The notes under the pieces are model-generated. The model was not told the DNA's origin, did no database searches, and saw nothing but the letters and a program-made list of their open reading frames with translations. From assembly GCF_002803075.1 (NCBI RefSeq), contig NZ_NNBK01000008.1, positions 247,538 to 311,537 of the forward strand: a stretch of 64,000 bases of DNA, read 5' to 3'. The position numbers and the translations under genes are program-made. Below, in pieces: positions 47,195-56,502 of this stretch. The first letter of the stretch is position 1, and each line of letters begins with the position of its first letter. The DNA is from Streptomyces sp. CB01373 (GTDB taxonomy: Bacteria; Actinomycetota; Actinomycetes; Streptomycetales; Streptomycetaceae).

Positions 47195-48247
47195 TTAACG
47201 GGGGGCCTTCCAGCGGGCGATGCCGCGGGCCACGAGGTTGAGGATCATCACGAAGGCGATGAGGGTGAGCGAGGCCGCCCACGCACGGTCGTACGCCGCA
47301 CCGGAGCCCGCGCTGTTCGTGTACTGCTGGTAGATGTACAGCGGCAGCGAGGACTGCGCCCCCTCGAAGGGGTTCGTGTTGATGAACGGGTTGCCGAAGA
47401 CCAGCAGCAGCACGGGCGCGGTCTCACCGGCGATACGGGCGATGGCCAGCACGATGCCGGTCGTGATGCCGCCGATGGAGGTGGGCAGGACCACCCGCAG
47501 GATCGTGCGCCACTTGGGCACGCCCAGGGCGAGGGACGCCTCCCGCAGCTCGTTCGGCACGAGCTTGAGCATCTCCTCCGTGGAGCGGACCACGACGGGC
47601 ATCATCAGGATGGCCAGGGCCAGCGAACCGGCGAAGCCGAAGGGCTGCATCTTGAAGATCAGCATCAGGCTGAGGATGAACAGGCCCGCGACGATCGACG
47701 GGATGCCGGTCATGACGTCGACGAAGAAGGTCACGGCCCGGGCGAGGTTGCCGCGCCCGTACTCCACCAGGTAGACGGCGGTGAGCACGCCGACCGGCGC
47801 GCCGATCAGGGTGGCGAGGCCGACCTGCTCCAGGCTGCCGATGATGGCGTGGTAGATGCCGCCGCCCGGCTCGGTGTCGGCGACCAGGCCCATCGAGTGG
47901 GTCAGGAAGTAGCCGTCCAGGACCTTCACACCGCGCTGGACGGTCGTCCAGACCAGGGAGATCAGCGGCACGAGGGCGATCAGGAAGGCGACCCAGACGA
48001 GACTGGTCGCGACCCGGTCCTTGGCCTGGCGGCGGCCCTCGACGCGGGCGGCGACGCCGTAGGTGCCGAGGATGAAGAGGATCGCGGCGATCAGGCCCCA
48101 CTGGACACGGCTGTGGAGACCGCCGGCCAGGCCGATGACGACCGCGGCGGCCAGGGAGCCGGCGGCGATGGCCCACGGCGACCACTTGGGCAGACTCGCG
48201 CCGCGCAGACTGCTGGAGCGCCTGTCGGCGATGGCTGCGTGGCTCAT
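47195..48247 (-). CDS. pstA: Phosphate ABC transporter permease
   Basis: A 350-residue inner-membrane permease. Six to eight spans are visible, with the cytoplasmic EAA loop ([24 protein letters not shown], about 233-256) that contacts PstB. The N-terminal extension (about 1-60) adds spans beyond the usual core. The ATG overlaps the pstC stop by 4 bases. Confidence 0.95.
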   Translation of the reverse strand: MSHAAIADRRSSSLRGASLPKWSPWAIAAGSLAAAVVIGLAGGLHSRVQWGLIAAILFILGTYGVAARVEGRRQAKDRVATSLVWVAFLIALVPLISLVWTTVQRGVKVLDGYFLTHSMGLVADTEPGGGIYHAIIGSLEQVGLATLIGAPVGVLTAVYLVEYGRGNLARAVTFFVDVMTGIPSIVAGLFILSLMLIFKMQPFGFAGSLALAILMMPVVVRSTEEMLKLVPNELREASLALGVPKWRTILRVVLPTSIGGITTGIVLAIARIAGETAPVLLLVFGNPFINTNPFEGAQSSLPLYIYQQYTNSAGSGAAYDRAWAASLTLIAFVMILNLVARGIARWKAPR

Positions 48248-49251
48248 GCGTTGGCCCCCGAGTAGTCCTTGCGGCGGGCGATGATCAGGCGGGCCGCGCC
48301 GTTGACCAGCAGAGTGATGACGAACAGGACCAGGCCGGAGGCGATCAGCGCGTCACGGCCGTACTCCGACGCCTCGCTGAACTTGCTGGCGATGTTCTGG
48401 GCGAAGGTGCCGCCGCCCGGGTCGAGCAGGCTGGCCCCGATGGTGAAGGTCGGCGACAGCACGGTGGCGACGGCCATCGTCTCGCCGAGCGCGCGGCCCA
48501 GGCCGAGCATCGAGGCGGAGATCACGCCGGAGCGCCCGAAGGGCAGCACCGACATGCGGATGACCTCCCAGCGCGTGGCGCCGAGAGCCAGGGCCGCCTC
48601 CTCGTGCATCCGCGGGACCTGGCGGAACACCTCGCGGCTGACGTTGGTGATGATCGGCAGGATCATGATCGCCAGCAGGATGCCGACAGTGAGCAGCGAG
48701 CGGGGGGCGCCGCCCTCCCAGGAGAAGACGCCGGTCCAGCCGAGGTAGTGGTTCAGCCAGCCGAACAGGCCGTCCAGGTTCGGGACCAGGATCAGCGCGC
48801 CCCACAGACCGAACACGATGGACGGCACGGCGGCGAGCAGGTCGATCACGTACGCGATGGGGCCGCTCAGGCGGCGCGGGGCGTAGTGCGTGAGGAAGAG
48901 CGCGATGGCGACCGCGACGGGCACGGCGATGACCATGGCGATGATCGAGGAGACCACCGTGCCGAAGGCCAGCACGGCGATGCCGAAGACCGGCGGCTGA
49001 AGGCCGGTGTTCCACTCGAAGGTGGTCAGGAAGTTGCCGTGGTCCTTGCTGATCGCCAGCGAGGCACGGTAGGTCAGGAAGACCGCGATCGCGGCCATGA
49101 CCACCAGCAGCAGGATGCCCGACCCACGGGTGAGACCGAGGAAGATCCGGTCTCCGGGACGGGTGGCACCGCGGGCGGCGCGCTTCTGCCCGGCCGCGGT
49201 CGGTTGAGGGGAAGGCGCGTCGGCGCCCGTCGTATGCGTTGATATGTCCAT
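48244..49251 (-). CDS. pstC: Phosphate ABC transporter permease
   Basis: A 335-residue permease partner of PstA. The EAA loop is HEEAALALGATRWEVIRMSVLPF (about 219-241). The cytosolic N-terminal 35 residues are Thr/Ala/Gly-rich. It starts at ATG 49251, after an intercistronic hairpin that separates it from pstS. Confidence 0.95.
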   Translation of the reverse strand: MDISTHTTGADAPSPQPTAAGQKRAARGATRPGDRIFLGLTRGSGILLLVVMAAIAVFLTYRASLAISKDHGNFLTTFEWNTGLQPPVFGIAVLAFGTVVSSIIAMVIAVPVAVAIALFLTHYAPRRLSGPIAYVIDLLAAVPSIVFGLWGALILVPNLDGLFGWLNHYLGWTGVFSWEGGAPRSLLTVGILLAIMILPIITNVSREVFRQVPRMHEEAALALGATRWEVIRMSVLPFGRSGVISASMLGLGRALGETMAVATVLSPTFTIGASLLDPGGGTFAQNIASKFSEASEYGRDALIASGLVLFVITLLVNGAARLIIARRKDYSGANA

Positions 49252-49313
49252 CGGGATCTCCGGTCTGCGGAGACGTACGCGGGGTACGGCTCCTGGCGGC
49301 GGTGCACCGGAAG

Positions 49314-49349
49314 GTGCGGCCCGGCCCCGTCAGGGGGGCCGGGCCGCAC
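49314..49349 (-). terminator. Attenuating hairpin between pstS and pstC
   Basis: Arms GTGCGGCCCGGCCCC (49314-49328) and GGGGCCGGGCCGCAC (49335-49349) pair perfectly over 15 bp with a 6-base loop. It begins 5 bp after the pstS stop inside the operon. This is the usual device for making more binding protein than permease; it could act as partial terminator or mRNA stabiliser. Confidence 0.75.
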
Positions 49350-49354
49350 TGGGA

Positions 49355-50482
49355 TCAGCTCAGGCCGTCGATGGTGGTGCGGACCTTGCTGATGATCGCG
49401 TCGGGGATCGGCGCGTAGTCGTTCGCGGTGAGGATGCTCTGGCCCTCCTCGCTGGCGATGTAGCGCAGGAACGCCTTGGTGGCCGGCAGGGTGTCGGCCT
49501 TGTTGCCCTTGTCGCAGGCGATCTCGTACGTGACCAGGACCATCGGGTAGGCACCCTCGGCCTTGGTGTTGTAGTTCAGCTGCAGGGCCAGGTCGCTGCC
49601 GGTGCCGACGACCTTGGCGTCCGCGATGGCCTTGGTGGCGTTCTCGACGGAGGCCTTGACCGGGGCGGCGGCACCCGTGTTGATGTCGACCGTGGTCATG
49701 TCCTTGGCGTACGACAGCTCGAAGTAGCCGATCGCGCCCTCGGTCTGCTTCACCTGCTGGGCCACGCCGGAGGACTGCGGAGCAGCCTGGCCGCCCTTGG
49801 CCTGCCAGGCCTTGCCGCCCTCATACTTCCAGTTCGCCGGGGTGGCGGCCTTCAGGTACTTGGTGAAGTTGTCCGTGGTGCCGGACTCGTCCGAGCGGTG
49901 GAACGCCTGGATCTTCAGGTTGGGCAGCTTGGCGTCGGGGTTCAGCTTCTTGATCGCCGCGTCGTCCCAGTTCTTGATCTTGCTGTCGAAGATCTTCGCC
50001 AGGGTGGGGGCGTCCAGGACGAGGCTGTCCACGCCCGGGACGTTGTAGCCGAGCGCGATCGGGCCGCCGACCATCGGCAGGTCGATGCCCTGACCGCCGT
50101 CGGTGCAGATCTTCTGGGAGGCGGTGACCTCTTCGGGCTTCAGCGCCGAGTCGGAGCCGGCGAAGGCGACCTGGCCCTGGGTGAACGCCGTGACGCCGGC
50201 GCCGGAGCCGCCGCCCTTGTAGTTGATCTGCACGCCACAGGCCTGGCTGAACTGCTTCACCCAGGCGTCGATCGCGTTCTTCTGCGCCGAGGAGCCGTCG
50301 GCGAGCAGCTGGCCCTTGGCGTCGTCACACTTGATGGAGCTGTTGGAGGCCGCGGTGCTGCTGTCGCCGCCGGCGTTGTTCTTGCCGGTGTCGTCAGAAC
50401 CGCACGCCGTGAGGGCCAGGGCGCCGGAGACGGCGAGTGCGCCGAGAGCGAGTGCCCGCCGGGTCTTGCGCTGAAGCTTCAC
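49355..50482 (-). CDS. pstS: Phosphate-binding lipoprotein
   Basis: A 375-residue solute-binding protein anchored by a lipid. The signal peptide (about 1-24) ends in the lipobox LTAC, with a Ser/Asn/Gly-rich linker. Phosphate-site segments include DGSSAQKNAIDAW, GGGSGAGVTAF and HRSDESGTTDNFTKYL. The GTG at 50482 has GGAAGGA upstream. It is the promoter-proximal gene of pstSCAB. PHO-box repeats lie 130-150 bp upstream, implying PhoP activation under phosphate limitation. Confidence 0.96.
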   Translation of the reverse strand: MKLQRKTRRALALGALAVSGALALTACGSDDTGKNNAGGDSSTAASNSSIKCDDAKGQLLADGSSAQKNAIDAWVKQFSQACGVQINYKGGGSGAGVTAFTQGQVAFAGSDSALKPEEVTASQKICTDGGQGIDLPMVGGPIALGYNVPGVDSLVLDAPTLAKIFDSKIKNWDDAAIKKLNPDAKLPNLKIQAFHRSDESGTTDNFTKYLKAATPANWKYEGGKAWQAKGGQAAPQSSGVAQQVKQTEGAIGYFELSYAKDMTTVDINTGAAAPVKASVENATKAIADAKVVGTGSDLALQLNYNTKAEGAYPMVLVTYEIACDKGNKADTLPATKAFLRYIASEEGQSILTANDYAPIPDAIISKVRTTIDGLS

Positions 50483-50611
50483 TTGAGTTCCTTCCAGGAG
50501 CCGCCGTCCTGTTCGGCGGCGTGCGAGGTGTGGACGACACCGATGCACCGACGTGCGCATCAGCACCGGGTAAGGCCGAAATTAGGCAGAACAGGTGAAG
50601 CCGCCGATGGC

Positions 50612-50635
50612 CGGAAGTGAACGAGGGGTGAACCC
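50612..50635 (-). promoter_or_regulatory. PHO box (PhoP-binding direct repeats) upstream of pstS
   Basis: On the minus strand GTTCACCCCTC and GTTCACTTCCG are adjacent 11-bp direct repeat units, matching the streptomycete PHO-box consensus G-T-T-C-A-C-C. On the plus strand the GTGAAC cores start at 50617 and 50628. Weaker GTGA-type cores continue the 11-bp register at 50595 and 50650, suggesting an extended operator. Confidence 0.85.
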
Positions 50636-50927
50636 CTGCCGACAGTGCGGTGAGGTCACGGAATGCTTACGTCGAGGCCACGGAAGGAGACATGGCCGGG
50701 GCGGGCCCGTCGCCATGGACTCGAGGGCGCGCCGGACACCGGGGAACGCCGCGTTCCCCACCCCGCGGACCGCACCGCGCCGCCGGCCCGCGCGACCGAA
50801 TCGGCCCGCGCTCGCGTGTCGGTGACGCCCCGACCGCCGTACTGTGGCAGTCCTGCGGCGCGGTTCCCCGGAACCCTCCGGGCCTCCTCGTCGTCTCGTT
50901 CCGCAGGAACGATCAGGAGGTGCGGGC

Positions 50928-52493
50928 ATGGAACGGCGGACTTTCCTGGGGGGCGGCGCGGCCGCGCTCGCGGCGGCCGCGACGAGCGCGTGCAGCGGCG
51001 GCACGGGCGCCCCGGCCCGGGCGGCGGCGGACCGGACGACCGCCAGGGAGATGTCGGCTGCCTCCGGCACCACCAGCACCCCGTCCGCCACCGGCTGGGC
51101 CGCGCTCGCCCGCTCCCTGCACGGCACCCTGATCCGCCCGGGCGACGCCTCCTGGACGACCGCCAAGCAGCTCTACAACACCCGCTTCGACAACCTCAGG
51201 CCCACCGCGGTCGCCTACGTGGCCAACGCCGACGACGTACGGACCGTGCTGTCCTACGCCCGCGCCCACCACCTCCGCGCAGCCGTCCGCAACGGCGGCC
51301 ACTCCTACGGCGGCTGGTCCTCCGGCGACGGCCGGCTGATCATCGACGTCTCCAAGCTCAGCCAGATACGGGCGAGCGGCTCCTCCGCGGTGATCGGCGC
51401 CGGCGCCAAGCTCATCGACATCTACCGCACGCTCACCGCGAAGGGCGTCACGATCCCCGGCGGCTCCTGCCCGACCGTGGGCATCTCCGGCCTGGTCCTG
51501 GGCGGCGGTCACGGAGTCGTCGCCCGCGCCTACGGCCTGACCTGCGACAGCCTGACCGGGGCCACCCTCATCACCGCGGACGGCAGGCAGCTGACCGCCG
51601 ACGCCACCCAGAACAAGGACCTGTTCTGGGCGCTGCGCGGCGCGGGCAACGGCAACTTCGGCGTCGTCACCGAACTGCGGTTCAGGACCCACCCCGCACC
51701 GCAGGCCGTGTCGGCGTACCTGACCTGGCCCTGGGCGAAGGCCGCGGCGGTGATGAAGGCCTGGCAGGAGTGGGGACCCGTCCAGCCGGACGAGATCTGG
51801 TCCTCGCTGCACCTGGAGAACACGGCGGGCGGCACGCCCAGGGTGTCCGTGGCCGCCTTCTCCCTGGGCACCTACGGCGCGCTGCAGAACGCGGTGGACC
51901 GCCTGGCCGCGTCGGTCGGCGCCCCGGCGTCGAGCGTGTCGCTCAGGCGCCACTCCTACTGGCAGGCCATGGACGCCTACGCCGGCTGCTCGTCCTTCCC
52001 CGTGGAGGCCCAGTGCCACCTGCCGGGCAAGACGCCCGGCCGCTCCCCGCAGGGCAGGCTCGGCCGCGAGACCTACGCGGCCCGCTCGGACTTCTTCGAC
52101 CGCTCCCTGTCCTCGGCCGGCATCCGGACGCTGGTGGCGCAGCTGCCCTCGGTGCGCGGCGGCGCGGGCAGCATCGCGTTCACCGCACTCGGCGGGGCGG
52201 TCAACCGGGTCTCCCCGACGGCGACGGCCTTCGTCCACCGACGCTCACGCATGCTGGCCCAGTACGTCGCCTCCTGGCGCCCGGGCACCACCGGCTCGGC
52301 GGCCCAGGCCTGGCTGACCTCGGCGCACGACGCCATGCGGCCCTACGCCTCCGGAGCGGCCTACCAGAACTACAGCGACCCCACCCTGAAGAACTGGCGC
52401 ACCGCCTACTACGGCGACGCGGCGACCCGCCTGGCCAAGCTGAAGCGGCAGTACGACCCGCAGAACTTCTTCTCGTACCCGCAGGGCCTGTGA
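50928..52493 (+). CDS. Secreted FAD-linked oxidoreductase (BBE-type, probably bicovalent flavin)
   Basis: A 521-residue exported flavoprotein. The N-terminus MERRTFLGGGAAALAAA is a Tat signal, with a possible lipobox near TSAC. The FAD-binding PCMH domain (about 95-270) holds His in RNGGHSYGG and Cys in GGSCPTVG, the two residues that link FAD covalently in berberine-bridge-type oxidases. The C-terminal BBE domain ends LKRQYDPQNFFSYPQGL. AGGAGG lies 7 bases before the ATG at 50928. It may oxidise sugars or secondary metabolites; the substrate is not evident. Confidence 0.9.
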   Translation: MERRTFLGGGAAALAAAATSACSGGTGAPARAAADRTTAREMSAASGTTSTPSATGWAALARSLHGTLIRPGDASWTTAKQLYNTRFDNLRPTAVAYVANADDVRTVLSYARAHHLRAAVRNGGHSYGGWSSGDGRLIIDVSKLSQIRASGSSAVIGAGAKLIDIYRTLTAKGVTIPGGSCPTVGISGLVLGGGHGVVARAYGLTCDSLTGATLITADGRQLTADATQNKDLFWALRGAGNGNFGVVTELRFRTHPAPQAVSAYLTWPWAKAAAVMKAWQEWGPVQPDEIWSSLHLENTAGGTPRVSVAAFSLGTYGALQNAVDRLAASVGAPASSVSLRRHSYWQAMDAYAGCSSFPVEAQCHLPGKTPGRSPQGRLGRETYAARSDFFDRSLSSAGIRTLVAQLPSVRGGAGSIAFTALGGAVNRVSPTATAFVHRRSRMLAQYVASWRPGTTGSAAQAWLTSAHDAMRPYASGAAYQNYSDPTLKNWRTAYYGDAATRLAKLKRQYDPQNFFSYPQGL

Positions 52494-52563
52494 CGCCCGG
52501 CGGGCCACCCGTGAGACCCGGCAGCGGACGGCCGGGGCACGGCGGGGCGCCGGGGGCGCTCCG

Positions 52564-53271
52564 CTACGCCGCCAGGTCCCGGTCCTCCGCCGACGCCCGC
52601 TCCCCGGCGGAGCAGCCGGAGACCACCGTGTCGTCCACGCCGCCGCCACGCCGCGCACTCACCAGCCGGCCGCCCCACGCCGACCCCTCGACCGCCTTCA
52701 TCAGTGGCGTGAGCAGGGCCATGGCCAGGGGGGAGAGCAGCAGCGCGACAGCCGTACCCAGCGCGAACCCGCCGACCACGTCCGTCGGATAGTGCACGCC
52801 CATGTAGACCCGGCAGAACCCCTCGAACAGCGCCAGCACGATCCCGGCCAGACCGAAGCGCCGGTCGACGACGAACAGCGCGACCGCCATCGCCATGGTG
52901 ATCGTCGCGTGATCGCTCACGAAGGAGTAGTCGGTCTTGCCGGGCACCAGGACATCGAGCCCCCGATGGTCCAGGAAGGGCCGGGGCCGCTGCACGAAAT
53001 CCCTTATCGGCACGTTCACGAGCACCGCGAGGCCGGCCGCCAGCGGCGCCCACACCAGCGCGGCCACGCCGGACGCCGCCCCCTCGCCGCCCCGGCGCCG
53101 CACGGACCACCAGCACCCCAGCACGAGCAGCACCATGGCGAGCAGCAGCCCGTACTCACCGACGAACTCCATGACCCGGTCGAACCAGTGCGGGGCGTTC
53201 CTGGCCAGGCTGTTGATGTCGTAGAGCAGGTCGACGTCGGGGTTCGACCCGGATTCGGCGAGTCCAGCCAT
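52564..53271 (-). CDS. PAP2-family membrane phosphatase
   Basis: A 235-residue integral membrane phosphatase with about five spans and the PAP2 motifs RDFVQRPRPF (motif 1), YSFVSDHATITMAM (motif 2, with Asp in place of the common Gly of PSGH) and CRVYMGVHYPTDVVGG (motif 3, catalytic His). It likely acts on undecaprenyl-pyrophosphate or other lipid phosphates outside the membrane. The ATG at 53271 is used; a longer open frame extends upstream without coding character. Confidence 0.88.
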   Translation of the reverse strand: MAGLAESGSNPDVDLLYDINSLARNAPHWFDRVMEFVGEYGLLLAMVLLVLGCWWSVRRRGGEGAASGVAALVWAPLAAGLAVLVNVPIRDFVQRPRPFLDHRGLDVLVPGKTDYSFVSDHATITMAMAVALFVVDRRFGLAGIVLALFEGFCRVYMGVHYPTDVVGGFALGTAVALLLSPLAMALLTPLMKAVEGSAWGGRLVSARRGGGVDDTVVSGCSAGERASAEDRDLAA

Positions 53272-53520
53272 CCTGCTGCGGCCCCTTCGTCGTGTCGTCG
53301 CGGGCGCACCCGGCGTGCGCCGCTCCAGCCCACCCCCGTGGTCGTAGGTCCGCTTCCGCTGCACGCGCGCAGGGTCCGCACGCCACCGGACATCCACTTG
53401 GCTACGTCATCAGCAACGCACGACCCCGATCGATGCGTTCCGCACTCCACCGAACGATCACGCAGACGTTATCGAAGAGAGACTCGTCGCCGCAGCTCAG
53501 GGGGGCGGCTCACCCTCCGC

Positions 53521-54522
53521 TCACACCGCGGAGGGGAGCGCCTTCGCACCGTCCTCGGTGACCCTGGTGGCCCCGAAGTAGTCGGGTGTGTCGACGGGAT
53601 CGAAGCGGATCACGGCGCCCGTCCTCGGCGCGTCGATCATGTACCCGCCGCCGACGTAGATGCCGACGTGCCGGATGGCCCGCGAGTTGGTCAGGTCGTC
53701 GGAGAAGAACACCAGGTCACCCGGCAGGAGTTCGTCCCGCCTGGGGTGCGGCCCGGCGTTGTACTGATCGTTGGCGACCCGCGGCAGCGTGACCCCCACG
53801 CTCTCGTAGGCGGCCTTGGTCAGGCCCGAGCAGTCGAACCGCCCGCCCTGCTCAGGGGTGCCGTTCCCACCCCACAGATAACGCGTGCCCAGCTTGCTCT
53901 GCGCGTACGTGATGGCCGCCGCGGCCTGCCGGGAGGGATCGACACGGGTGACGGGGGCGGCGAAGCTCTTCTCCAGGGTCGTGATCGTCTTCACGTAGTT
54001 CCGCGTCTCCGCGTACGGCGGCACGCCCCCGTACCTGATGACCGCGTCGGCCCCCGCGTTGTAGGCCGCGAGCATGTTGTGCGTGGCGTTGCCCGGCACG
54101 CTCTTGACGTAGGAGGCGAGTTCGCAGTCGTAGGACGCGGCCGAGGGGATCGCGTCGTTCGGGTTCCAGACGTCCGCCTTCCCGTCGCCGTCGGCGTCAA
54201 TGCCGTGCGTGGCCCAGGTGCTCGGGATGAACTGCGCGATCCCCTGCGCCGCGGCGGGACTCCTGGCGTTCGGGTCGAACCCGCTCTCCTGGTACAACTG
54301 GGCTGCCAGCAAGGCCGGGTTGATCGCGGGGCAGAGATTGCCCCATCTCTGCACGAGGGACTGGTACGCGGCCGGCACGGCGCCCTTGGCGAGCCCCACG
54401 GACCCGCCGCCCGCCCCGCCCGCGATGCTCCCCGCGGCGACGTAGACGCCGACGACGAGCAGGGCGACGAAGCTGAGCCCGGAAGCGACGACGGCGACCG
54501 CCACGATCCATGCCTTACGCAC
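53521..54522 (-). CDS. Exported bifunctional lytic transglycosylase (SLT) / NlpC-P60 peptidase, VirB1-like
   Basis: A 333-residue cell-wall hydrolase. One N-terminal span or signal (about 3-28). The SLT domain (about 50-170) has AAQLYQESGFDPNARS with catalytic Glu, AQGIAQFIPSTW and HNMLAAYNAG. The C-terminal NlpC/P60 domain has Cys in FDCSGLTKAAY and His in IRHVGIYVGGG. This two-domain layout is typical of VirB1-type enzymes of Gram-positive conjugation systems. GTG at 54522 is preferred (GAGGGG 9 bases upstream) over TTG at 54528. It lies beside a T4SS-like gene set. Confidence 0.88.
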   Translation of the reverse strand: MRKAWIVAVAVVASGLSFVALLVVGVYVAAGSIAGGAGGGSVGLAKGAVPAAYQSLVQRWGNLCPAINPALLAAQLYQESGFDPNARSPAAAQGIAQFIPSTWATHGIDADGDGKADVWNPNDAIPSAASYDCELASYVKSVPGNATHNMLAAYNAGADAVIRYGGVPPYAETRNYVKTITTLEKSFAAPVTRVDPSRQAAAAITYAQSKLGTRYLWGGNGTPEQGGRFDCSGLTKAAYESVGVTLPRVANDQYNAGPHPRRDELLPGDLVFFSDDLTNSRAIRHVGIYVGGGYMIDAPRTGAVIRFDPVDTPDYFGATRVTEDGAKALPSAV

Positions 54523-54667
54523 CGTCAACCGCCCCTCGTCGCACGGGAGTCCGCCGTCGACAGTGTAGAGGCGCCGGCACCGCTTTCCAGGTGATCACAC
54601 ACGGGCGCAGGGCAGCACGGCGGTCAGCCACCGTGCGACCCCGCGGCGAGGAGCGGCGCGGGGCGGA

Positions 54668-55522
54668 TCAGAGAGCGGCGGTCGCGTCCTTGTAGAGCCG
54701 GTCCGCGGCGGCCCCCAGCACCACGCTGTACGACGTGTCCGCCGTCGAGCCGCCCGCCTCGTGGCCGCCGAGCACGCCGACGACCTCCTGGTCGCCGTTG
54801 ATCCACGGGCTGCCGCTGGTGCCGCCGGTGAACTCCGGGCAGTCGATACGCTGCTGCGTGCCGCTGTGGGCCCGCGGCCGGTTGGTGCAGCTGATGGGCA
54901 CCTCGCGGGAGTCCGGGTAACCGGTGAGGGTGACCGCGGTCGCCCCGGTCGCCGCCCCGGTGAGGAAGCGGTTGGCGCCGACGGCGTCCTCGACACCCTT
55001 CCCGCCCTGCGGGGCGATCACGGCGAAGGCCATGTCGCTGTCCTCGTCCTGGTGCGCGGTCCAGTCGTCGGGCAGGAAGCGCTGCTTGACCGTCCACACC
55101 CCGTAGGGCGCCCGGCCGTCCCGGTACCCCGGCACGAACACCAGGTCGGAGTCCCCGCTCAGGCAGTGGGCGGCGGTGACGACGAGGTCGCGGTGGGGGC
55201 TGTGCACCACCGAGGCCGTGCAGAAGTGGTTGCCGGCGAGGTCGTCGGCCTTGTCCGCGCCGAACAGCGCCCCGACCCGGGCGCTCTGCGGGGTCTTGGA
55301 CGTGACGGCGGTCACCCCGAGCGGTTCGGGCTCCTCGAACGGGCCGGTCATCCCATGCGGTCCGATCATCCCGAGCGCGCCGGGACCGTCGTGCGCGGCC
55401 GCGACGGAGACCGAGGTCACGGCGAGCAGCACCAGCGTGGCGAACAGCGCCCGCGCACCGGCCCGGCGACGCCCGGGACGTGCGCGATCGGCGAGGCTCT
55501 CGATACCTGAGGTGCGCTTCAT
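54668..55522 (-). CDS. Secreted trypsin-like serine protease
   Basis: A 284-residue secreted S1-family endopeptidase. A twin-Arg-rich basic N-terminus and hydrophobic signal (about 20-43, cleavage near AAA-HD). The triad is in VTAAHCLSG (His), DEDSDMAFAVI (Asp) and GGTSGSPWIN (Ser). Three or four Cys could form disulfides. It lies between the transglycosylase and the rightward T4SS-like operon, diverging from the latter across 446 bp. It might process the apparatus, but this is only positional. Confidence 0.87.
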   Translation of the reverse strand: MKRTSGIESLADRARPGRRRAGARALFATLVLLAVTSVSVAAAHDGPGALGMIGPHGMTGPFEEPEPLGVTAVTSKTPQSARVGALFGADKADDLAGNHFCTASVVHSPHRDLVVTAAHCLSGDSDLVFVPGYRDGRAPYGVWTVKQRFLPDDWTAHQDEDSDMAFAVIAPQGGKGVEDAVGANRFLTGAATGATAVTLTGYPDSREVPISCTNRPRAHSGTQQRIDCPEFTGGTSGSPWINGDQEVVGVLGGHEAGGSTADTSYSVVLGAAADRLYKDATAAL

Positions 55523-55968
55523 CAGGCTCCACTGTGGCGGACGGGGATGAGAAACGGACCCCGACTTCCCTGAGATTCTCCTGTGAAACGCCCGTTCATC
55601 GTATGACCGGGCTCACACCGCCTCCCCCGACGCGCCCCGCCCGCCGGGACGCCGCCGGGGGCGACGGGAACGCGGTGCCGACGCGGAGAAGCGTGAGACC
55701 ATCGGCCACGGGCGACCGCTCACCCGACTGGTCGTCAGAACCCTTGCCGACACGTGAGAAACGTCAACGACGGAACCACATCACGGGTTGCGGTCGGACT
55801 TCATTGCCCGGCGTGACCTGCCGTGATACACAGAGTGACCATACGTACGAAACCCACCAGGCAATGCCGTCAAGTCGACATACGGCGGCGTCATTGTCGG
55901 CGAGAATGGGCCTGCCCTCTGCACGAAGGCAGGGGAAGCGGAACTACCCAACAGGGGCGGTGACTTAC
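55523..55968. other. Divergent promoter region protease / T4SS-like operon
   Basis: These 446 bases hold both promoters. A small hairpin CCTGCC...GGCAGG (55911-55933) lies 36 bp before the first gene, which also has GGGGCGG as ribosome site. I see no small ORF with good ribosome site and no RNA gene. AT-richer islands near 55790-55890 are the likeliest promoter or regulator sites. Confidence 0.4.
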
Positions 55969-56277
55969 ATGCTCTTTGCGGCCGACAAGGGAGACATCAA
56001 CACCATCATCGGCGGGATCGCTCCGAACTGGGGGCCCTTCGGCAGCCTGGGCAACGAGGCGAAGGTGATGATCGAGGTGGTGATGGCCGTGGCCATCCTG
56101 CTCTGCCTCGGCATCGCCATCTGGGGCGCCGCCAAACAGCGCATCGGCGCCACGGCCCTGCGCGACACGTTCAGTGCCGAGCAGGGCAAGGGCCTGATCA
56201 TCGCCGGACTGACGGGCGTGTTCATCATCGGCTCGCTCGGCACGCTCTTCACCATCGTGTACGGCATGGCCGTGTAA
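55969..56277 (+). CDS. Small two-span membrane protein, VirB2/TrbC-pilin-like position
   Basis: A 102-residue protein. A short N-terminal segment (MLFAADKGDINTIIGGIAPN), a first hydrophobic helix (about 31-54), a polar loop, and a second helix (about 72-100). Size, two-helix topology and first place in the operon match VirB2/TrbC-type subunits, though it lacks a clear cleavable leader. An in-frame GTG at 55960 is an alternative start. The next gene begins 225 bp downstream. Confidence 0.75.
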   Translation: MLFAADKGDINTIIGGIAPNWGPFGSLGNEAKVMIEVVMAVAILLCLGIAIWGAAKQRIGATALRDTFSAEQGKGLIIAGLTGVFIIGSLGTLFTIVYGMAV

Positions 56278-56502
56278 CCGGCGCATACCCGCGCATGCCG
56301 CGCACGGTGCCCCGTGCGCACCGCCGGCCGGACCCTCCGGGCGCGCCCGGTGCCCCCGCTGCCCCTACCCACCCACCGTGCCCACCGGCTGAGGTTGCGT
56401 TTCCCTGATGTCGAGTCACCACACCGCGTCCACGCGGGAACCAGCACGGCTACCGTCGTACTTCCAGGCATTCCGGTACGAGGTCGAGGGGGCGTACGGG
56501 GC

